DNA from: Ruminococcus bromii
GTDB taxonomy: Bacteria; Bacillota; Clostridia; Oscillospirales; Acutalibacteraceae
Length of the DNA stretch: 64,000 nucleotides
Assembly: GCF_002834235.1 (NCBI RefSeq)
Contig: NZ_NNBY01000035.1
Span: 110,685 to 174,684, forward strand
Reading direction: 5' to 3'
Shown: one piece after another, positions 59,247 through 64,000 of the stretch
Layout of the letters: each line of letters starts with the position of its first letter
Numbering within the stretch: the first letter of the stretch is position 1
The notes under the pieces: model-generated
Seen by the model: the letters and a program-made list of their open reading frames with translations, nothing else
What the model was told of the DNA's origin: nothing
Database searches by the model: none
Program-made: the position numbers and the translations under genes

Positions 59247-59268
59247 GCTTTTAAAGAAATATATTAAC

Positions 59269-60624
59269 TTATTTTATGAATCCCTGAACAATCAAAATCA
59301 GTACAAGAACAGGGAGTACATACTTGAAATACGGCTTTAAAGCCTTTGAAAATTTAATGCCTTTACCGGTGTTACACTCATCAAGGTAGTTGTCAAATCC
59401 CCAACCGAATTTTGTAACGCAGAAGAGGAGATAAACAAGTGAACCTACAGGAAGAAGAATATTGCTTACGAGGAAATCTTCCATACCGAGAACATTCTGA
59501 CCGAAAATTTGGAAACCGCTCCAAATGTTGAAACCGAACACACACGGCAAACTTGCGATAAGAATGATGATTGTGTTGATAAGAACAGATTTCTTTCTGC
59601 TGATGCCGAACATATCAATCCAAAACGAAATGATGTTTTCAAACACGGCAATGATTGTTGAGAAGCACGCAAAAGTCATAAACAGGAAGAACAGAGTACC
59701 CCAAATTCTTCCGCCGGCCATATTTACGAACACATTCGGAAGTGTTACGAAAATCAGAGCAGGGCCTTGGTCGGGCTGAACACCGTATGAAAAACAAGCG
59801 GGGAAGATGATAAGACCTGCCATAATTGCAACAAATGTGTCAAGTGCGCAAATTTTGATTGACTCACTCGGCAGAGTGTGGTCTTTTGACATATAACTGC
59901 CGAAAATTTCCATTGCCGCAATGCCAAGACTGAGTGTGAAGAATGCCTGATTCATAGCGGATGAAATAACATTGCCAAGTCCGATTTCATTCACCTTGTC
60001 CAAATCGGGAATAAGGTAAAAGCTGAGTCCCTCACCTGCACCCGAAAGGAATAAGCTGTTGCCTGCGAGTACAAGAATGAGTATGAGCAACACAATCATC
60101 ATAACTTTGCTGACTTTTTCAATGCCCTTTTGAATACCTCTGCTGCAAACAAGGAATCCGAGGACGGTGATAATCGCCACCCAAATTACCATTTCAAGCG
60201 GATTTGACTGCAATTCGTTGAATACTCCGCCAACTTGCTCCGAGGTCATTCCGCTTTCAAATGAACCCGTCGCAAATTTGTAGAAGTAGCTCGTCATCCA
60301 ACCCGAAACCGTGGTGTAGTACATCATCAAAAGATAGCATCCGAGCATACAGAACCAGCCGTGAATGTGCCACTTGCTCTTTGGCTTTTCAAGTTTTTTG
60401 TAGCCGAGAACAGCACTTTTTCTGCTCGCTCTTCCGACTGCAAGTTCCATTGTCAAAACAGGAACTCCCATAAGAACGAGGAAGATTAGGTACAAAAGTA
60501 CAAATAGTCCGCCGCCGTTCTGTCCTGCAACATACGGAAATCGCCACACATTGCCGATTCCGATAGCGCAACCCGCACTTACAAGGATAAACCCAAGTCG
60601 GGATTTAAAATTTTCTCTTTCCAT
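59269..60624 (-). CDS. Sodium-dependent (NSS/SNF family) amino-acid symporter
   Basis: A 451-residue NSS transporter. SAGCAIGIGNVWRFPYVAGQ near residues 16-35 is a closer match to the LeuT helix-1 signature than the paralog at 30279. SALNQAFFTLSLGIAAMEIFGSY-type helix 6 residues appear near 218-240 (AMNQAFFTLSLG). About eleven helices are predicted. It imports an amino acid with Na+. It lies alone with about 250 bp of non-coding DNA upstream. Pairwise similarity to the paralog is visible along the whole length. Confidence 0.93.
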   Translation of the reverse strand: MERENFKSRLGFILVSAGCAIGIGNVWRFPYVAGQNGGGLFVLLYLIFLVLMGVPVLTMELAVGRASRKSAVLGYKKLEKPKSKWHIHGWFCMLGCYLLMMYYTTVSGWMTSYFYKFATGSFESGMTSEQVGGVFNELQSNPLEMVIWVAIITVLGFLVCSRGIQKGIEKVSKVMMIVLLILILVLAGNSLFLSGAGEGLSFYLIPDLDKVNEIGLGNVISSAMNQAFFTLSLGIAAMEIFGSYMSKDHTLPSESIKICALDTFVAIMAGLIIFPACFSYGVQPDQGPALIFVTLPNVFVNMAGGRIWGTLFFLFMTFACFSTIIAVFENIISFWIDMFGISRKKSVLINTIIILIASLPCVFGFNIWSGFQIFGQNVLGMEDFLVSNILLPVGSLVYLLFCVTKFGWGFDNYLDECNTGKGIKFSKALKPYFKYVLPVLVLILIVQGFIK

Positions 60625-60877
60625 AAACGAATTCTCTCCTATAAAAACAGACTTTTTAATTGTACAAAAAATTCACACATTTGTCAAGATGTTCTGTTTT
60701 TAATAAATGAAGAATTTTCGCAAAAAAACCGCATAAATAAGCCGTTTTTTAGAGCAGAGGGTAGATAATGGGACAGTGGTTTATGGTATAATATTATTAA
60801 ATAAAAGGAAAGGAAAAACCTAATTAAAAGGGCAATAACAATAATTGTTACTAAGTTAATGAAAGGCGGAAATTATT
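60625..60877. other. Intergenic region with divergent promoters
   Basis: About 250 bp. A TATAAT at about 60786-60791 probably belongs to the promoter of the 60878 gene. A-rich DNA near 60640-60690 probably holds the symporter promoter. No gene or repeat is seen. Confidence 0.45.
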
Positions 60878-61774
60878 ATGTTAATGAATTGTAAAAGAAA
60901 GATCCACGAAAAGCTTGTGCTTGAAAACGCACCGCAAAATCCCGAAGCAATCAAGGGTATCCGTGCATACCTTTTGGCGCTGCTTTCCTATGCAACGATG
61001 TCGAAGAGATGTGAAAACGCTGACTTTGATTTGCATATTGATATTGAAGGCGATGAAACGCTTTTTGAAACCGAAGACGAAAGTGCGGGCGATATAATCC
61101 AGAAGCTCGGTAATCACGGCGGATTCACAATTGACATCACCTGCAGCGGAAAATTTGTGAATATCGGCAACTGTTCCGATGAGGAATTTATCACGGTGGC
61201 GTGTTTTCCTGATAGAGTTCCAAGCATTTTTGATTGCCTTGAAAATTCTGGCGAAAAGGACTTCAAGTACGGAAAAATAGCTTATTTTGACGGCATTGAT
61301 TTGTGGTTATCCCAGTACATTGACGATAAAACCTGTATGGACAATGTTTTTGATTTTGGCGACATTGTTGAGAAAAAGGACTTCGCAATTTCAAATTTGT
61401 GGAATAGTGAAATGTTTCTTGTTATCGCATTTGATTTTGAAAAGTATCACGATGAAGCTGAGGAAATCAAGAATATAATCGAAAGATATATTTATGTTGA
61501 TGATGAAAAAGCATTTAAAAAGTGCCGCAAAAAGTGGGATGAGGAAATGATAATCGGAATTGACGGTGTGCAGTGGATTCCCGAAAATGTGGGAGAAATC
61601 GTTGCATTTACCGATGAAATCAACGAAGTGCTTGCTCGCCTTGACAGGGATGAAGATGTAGGAATTGAATCGTATGGACTTTTCTGCAATATGGACGAGT
61701 TCTTCTCGGCGCAGATTTATGCAGACAATGAGGAACATTGCTTTAAAGTTGTTGCGGTTCAGTCCGTAGTATGA
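60878..61774 (+). CDS. Uncharacterised acidic protein, 298 residues
   Basis: A soluble, acidic protein with no signal peptide. Notable segments are NFDLHIDIEGDETLFETED-like (about residues 45-68), FGDIVEKKDFAISNLWNSEMFLVIAFDF (about 155-182) and GVQWIPENVGEI near 225-236. I recognise no family. It carries a promoter of its own. A second acidic hypothetical gene of similar style lies at 62397 on the other strand. Confidence 0.6.
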   Translation: MLMNCKRKIHEKLVLENAPQNPEAIKGIRAYLLALLSYATMSKRCENADFDLHIDIEGDETLFETEDESAGDIIQKLGNHGGFTIDITCSGKFVNIGNCSDEEFITVACFPDRVPSIFDCLENSGEKDFKYGKIAYFDGIDLWLSQYIDDKTCMDNVFDFGDIVEKKDFAISNLWNSEMFLVIAFDFEKYHDEAEEIKNIIERYIYVDDEKAFKKCRKKWDEEMIIGIDGVQWIPENVGEIVAFTDEINEVLARLDRDEDVGIESYGLFCNMDEFFSAQIYADNEEHCFKVVAVQSVV

Positions 61775-61804
61775 AAAAAGGGAAGGATTTCTCCTTCCCG
61801 ATAA
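61775..61804 (-). terminator. Terminator (- strand)
   Basis: GGGAAGGA, 4-base loop, TCCTTCCC then TTTTTT on the - strand. It appears to be left from the - strand gene whose tail remains at 61814-61903. Confidence 0.75.
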
Positions 61805-61813
61805 AAAGTTTGA

Positions 61814-61903
61814 TTATTCTATTATGATGTTTTCAACGCCGTGACTGAGGATTACATTGATAAGCTCGTTTCTTGAATAATTTGTTTCTGCGGCAGAGCC
61901 AAG
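61814..61903 (-). pseudogene. 3' remnant of a - strand gene of unknown identity
   Basis: The - strand reads GSAAETNYSRNELINVILSH then GVENIIIE and a stop (TAA at 61814-61816), followed by a proper terminator. There is no start. The next DNA upstream belongs to the opposite-strand gene at 61932, so the body of this gene was deleted. Confidence 0.4.
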
Positions 61904-61931
61904 TGACAGTGTTAATAGTTCAACTGAACCT

Positions 61932-62318
61932 GTGACAAACACAACAGACAGTAATGTTCAAAATGTGACTGTAAATAATTCTGCTAATTCAGATAGTAGT
62001 ACAAATGTTGAATATTCTCAGAATTTTGTTCAGGTTAATCCGAAAAAGAAACCTGCTCCAATAAAAATAGTGATACCTGTAGTGATATTATGTGTTTTGG
62101 CGGCTGTTTTGATTGCACCATTGATTGACGCAAATCCTGTTGTTCCTAACAGGTTGGTTGGAAAATGTAAGAACAGCAACGAAACAACATATGTATTTAA
62201 TGAAAATGGTATTCAGTACTACTACAACTTACATACCTTGGTAATAAATGCATTTTCAGACGATTTTAAAGACGCTACTTTTGATAGAATTCATCTTTCA
62301 GAAAGTGATTTGCAGTAA
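61932..62318 (+). CDS. Single-helix membrane protein of unknown function (possibly truncated)
   Basis: A 128-residue protein with a Ser/Thr/Asn-rich start, PKKKPAPIK, one membrane helix (residues about 45-66) and a short external domain NRLVGKCKNSNETTYVFNENGIQYY, which has the start of a lipocalin-like or G-K-W-K-x-x...Y-x-F pattern seen in clostridial zinc-ribbon membrane proteins. Such proteins normally have an N-terminal zinc ribbon; here the codons before 61932 seem lost together with its start region, so it may be a truncated gene. No ribosome site is evident. Confidence 0.45.
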   Translation: MTNTTDSNVQNVTVNNSANSDSSTNVEYSQNFVQVNPKKKPAPIKIVIPVVILCVLAAVLIAPLIDANPVVPNRLVGKCKNSNETTYVFNENGIQYYYNLHTLVINAFSDDFKDATFDRIHLSESDLQ

Positions 62319-62320
62319 AC

Positions 62321-62362
62321 AAAAACGAGGAAAGCATAAAACCTTCCTCGTAATTTTTTTGC
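62321..62362 (+). terminator. Terminator
   Basis: ACGAGGAAAG... pairs with ...CCTTCCTCGT, then AATTTTTTTG. Confidence 0.8.
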
Positions 62363-62396
62363 TATTTTGTTAAGTCGAAAAGTGAAAATTCAAAAA

Positions 62397-63035
62397 TTAA
62401 AACTCAATTGCGTCTGTGAAATCGTCAGTTTCATCTTCTGACTCGTCAAAATAATCGGCATCGTCAGAATCGCTTTCGTCTTCGGAAATGTCAATCATAT
62501 CGAACTCGTCATATGTAACAGCCTTGTTGAGCTTAAAAAAGTTTGTCTGGCAGAAGTAACGGCAGACACGGATGTAGTTGAGAAATTCGGGAGTTTCATT
62601 CTCATAGTCCTCGGCAGAAACACCCTCTTTGATGATAAGCAACATCTCGACAATCTGCGAGTTACTGATAAAGAAGTTGTTATGCTCCTCAAAAATTATA
62701 AAAATATCGTCATCGTCGAGGTCGTATTTTTCACAGGCATAAAGCGCTTCGCTCTTTGAATTCCTCACAACCCTGTAAATCTCAAAATCAATCATATCAG
62801 GCTCATCACAATCAATGTTGCCCATAACGCAGAGTTCAAGAAAAGTCTTGCTCATAACAGCCTTGTCGGTTAGTTCAAGGTCAAAGTGCTTTTCAAGAGA
62901 AATGATAAGCTCGTCCTGTGACTTTACACCCGGTGTGATGAGTGGCTTGTATCTTTTGATGAGTTTGTTTTTATAAAATTCCGAATTTTCATACTTTAAT
63001 GAAAGATTAGCGGCAATGTTGTCAAATATATTCAT
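62397..63035 (-). CDS. Uncharacterised acidic protein with Asp/Glu/Ser-rich tail
   Basis: A 212-residue soluble protein. The N-terminal 170 residues are helical and weakly basic, and the last 40 are almost entirely D, E and S. Such tails occur in DNA mimics and chaperone-like proteins, but this alone is not evidence of function. ATG 63035 follows AAGGAGATAACG. I recognise no family. Confidence 0.6.
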   Translation of the reverse strand: MNIFDNIAANLSLKYENSEFYKNKLIKRYKPLITPGVKSQDELIISLEKHFDLELTDKAVMSKTFLELCVMGNIDCDEPDMIDFEIYRVVRNSKSEALYACEKYDLDDDDIFIIFEEHNNFFISNSQIVEMLLIIKEGVSAEDYENETPEFLNYIRVCRYFCQTNFFKLNKAVTYDEFDMIDISEDESDSDDADYFDESEDETDDFTDAIEF

Positions 63036-63056
63036 CGTTATCTCCTTAAAAAACAA

Positions 63057-63322
63057 GTGGTTTTTATGTTTACAAGTAAATTATAATCGAATTTAAGGAT
63101 AAAATCAATATGCTTTTTGAATATAATGCCCAAACAGATTTATAAATTCGCAGTTTTCATTTATAATCTTAATGTAGAATGACAAACTTGTAGGGGCGGA
63201 TATCATCCGCCAGCCTTGATGCTATCATATGTTTTTTTGAATGTTTTGATATGATAAAAATTGTGTATTCGTAATATTGAAGTGAAATATATGATAAGCA
63301 GAAAACGATAAGGAGGAGAGTT
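63057..63322. other. Intergenic region with a repeat fragment
   Basis: About 265 bp with the promoter regions of divergent genes and a short copy of the GTAGGGGCG repeat at 63190-63214. No gene is seen. Confidence 0.6.
63190..63214 (+). repeat. Interspersed GTAGGGGCG-type repeat, copy C (short)
   Basis: GTAGGGGCGGATATCATCCG followed by CCAGC: the hairpin head of copies A and B without the GCACGGCGAGCC core. About 50 bp further, AAAATTGTGTATTC resembles DNA that follows copy A (near 28319). Confidence 0.75.
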
Positions 63323-63898
63323 ATGAGCTTGTTTGATAAAATGAAAAAACATCAGCCCCCTGAAAAACCGAATGACGGTGAATTTAAGAGCGATGTAAAC
63401 ACGATTCTGCACGGTACAAGCGTTCAGAACAGAAAAGAAATGTGCGAGCTTGAATACATGAAGGCAAGACGGCTTTTGAAAAATCCGACCGTTGAAACCG
63501 TTGCCCGTGCTAAAAATATAATGAATACCCTTGCAACCGATTTCGATTATCTTCCTGCCGTATTGTGGATGGCTGAATTTTCCGTGAACGGTGTCAAAAA
63601 TCCCGAACAGGCGGCTATGTGGTACAAAAAAGCCGCAGACCTTGGCAGTGCGAATGGAGCGTCCAAAATTGCAGATATTCTTATGGACGGCAGAGGTGTT
63701 ACCCGCAATCCGAAACTTGCAATGGAGTACTATAAAATCGCCGCCGATAAAGGCATAGCGTCAGCATCATTCGCATTGGGTGAATATTATGCAAAAACAG
63801 GCAATAGGGAAGAAGCCGTAAAAGCCTATGAAAAAGCCGTCAAAGGCGGATATAAAGATGCCGAAAAAAAGCTTGCTAAATTGAAGAAAAAGTTTTGA
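63323..63898 (+). CDS. Sel1-repeat (TPR-like) protein
   Basis: A 191-residue protein. From about residue 85 it holds Sel1-like repeats: AAMWYKKAADLGSANGASKIADIL, AMEYYKIAADKGIASASFALG and AVKAYEKAVKGGYKDAEKKLA (each A-x-x-x-Y-x-x-A-x-x-x-G-x-A). The first 85 residues are charged and without motif. It has no signal peptide, so it is a cytoplasmic scaffold for protein interactions. Its partner is unknown. The ribosome site AAGGAGGAG is strong. Confidence 0.85.
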   Translation: MSLFDKMKKHQPPEKPNDGEFKSDVNTILHGTSVQNRKEMCELEYMKARRLLKNPTVETVARAKNIMNTLATDFDYLPAVLWMAEFSVNGVKNPEQAAMWYKKAADLGSANGASKIADILMDGRGVTRNPKLAMEYYKIAADKGIASASFALGEYYAKTGNREEAVKAYEKAVKGGYKDAEKKLAKLKKKF

Positions 63899-64000
63899 TT
63901 GGTAAGATTTTAATTTAGTCAAATAATATATAAATGAAATGAAACAAAGTAGTTGCCAATCTCGTCTTTGTCTAAAGCGTTTAGGCTTAACTTGGATCAA
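63899..64000. other. Window end, no gene seen
   Basis: About 100 bp without coding signal. Confidence 0.5.

Noticed and set aside
1..64000. tRNA or rRNA genes
   Set aside because: No tRNA cloverleaf with T-loop GTTCGA-type sequence or rRNA signature was recognised by eye; a tRNAscan run would settle it.

Overview
The window comes from an AT-rich, spore-forming Clostridia, most like a gut Ruminococcus/Oscillospiraceae genome. The evidence is cotJ spore-coat genes, a clostridial feoA-feoA-feoB block with its Cys-rich partner, a DUF3793-flavodoxin pair, SAM-I and TPP riboswitches, NSS-type sodium symporters, and AGGAGG-type ribosome sites with frequent TTG/GTG starts. No rRNA, tRNA, CRISPR array or IS transposase was recognised.

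Region 1 (1-19.9 kb) is a surface-polysaccharide locus on the + strand. It has an EpsG/Wzy-like polymerase, seven family-2 and one family-4 glycosyltransferases, a Wzx flippase, two DUF115/GT42-like proteins (one broken), a fucosyltransferase-like protein and a contiguous CMP-Kdo set (cytidylyltransferase, kdsA, kdsD, kdsC). It ends in a patchwork: collapsed fragments of rfbA-rfbB-rfbC, a GT61 gene, a second rfbC fragment, an acyltransferase and an orphan coding remnant. This looks like a locus that turns over by recombination.

Region 2 (19.9-33.3 kb) holds the main discovery. The spore-coat gene cotJC is cut in two. Its first 31 codons follow cotJA-cotJB at 32.7 kb and its last 179 codons lie at 20.5-19.9 kb, both on the - strand. 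The two halves share a 10-bp direct repeat and rejoin exactly in frame as a normal CotJC. The 12.2 kb between them begins with a serine recombinase gene ending 10 bp inside the left repeat. This is the architecture of a developmentally excised element such as skin in sigK. The cargo is an amino-acid ABC transporter, a lipoprotein, a His-rich CobW GTPase, maf, cysE, a transglutaminase-like protein, two GNATs, an NSS symporter and a LysR regulator.

Region 3 (33.3-40.1 kb) has thiT under a TPP riboswitch, a formate/nitrite channel, an AbiE-type toxin-antitoxin pair, the tex gene and a small hydrolase.

Region 4 (40.3-50.3 kb) is metal homeostasis: a DtxR-family regulator, feoA1-feoA2-feoB, a FeoB-associated protein, a MacB/FtsX-type ABC exporter, an HMA-domain protein, an AraC regulator and DUF3793-flavodoxin. 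A 16-bp palindrome, GTTAGC-N4-GCTAAC, recurs before feoA1 (twice), feoB and DUF3793 and probably defines an iron regulon.

Region 5 (50.4-64 kb) is mixed metabolism: threonine deaminase with RidA, metK under a SAM-I riboswitch, a GNAT, a cupin, a YefM-YoeB toxin-antitoxin pair with a palindromic operator, pyridoxal kinase with an ECF S component, a radical SAM protein, an ion channel, a second NSS symporter and several uncharacterised proteins. A GC-rich interspersed repeat family occurs at 28.1, 52.2 and 63.2 kb.
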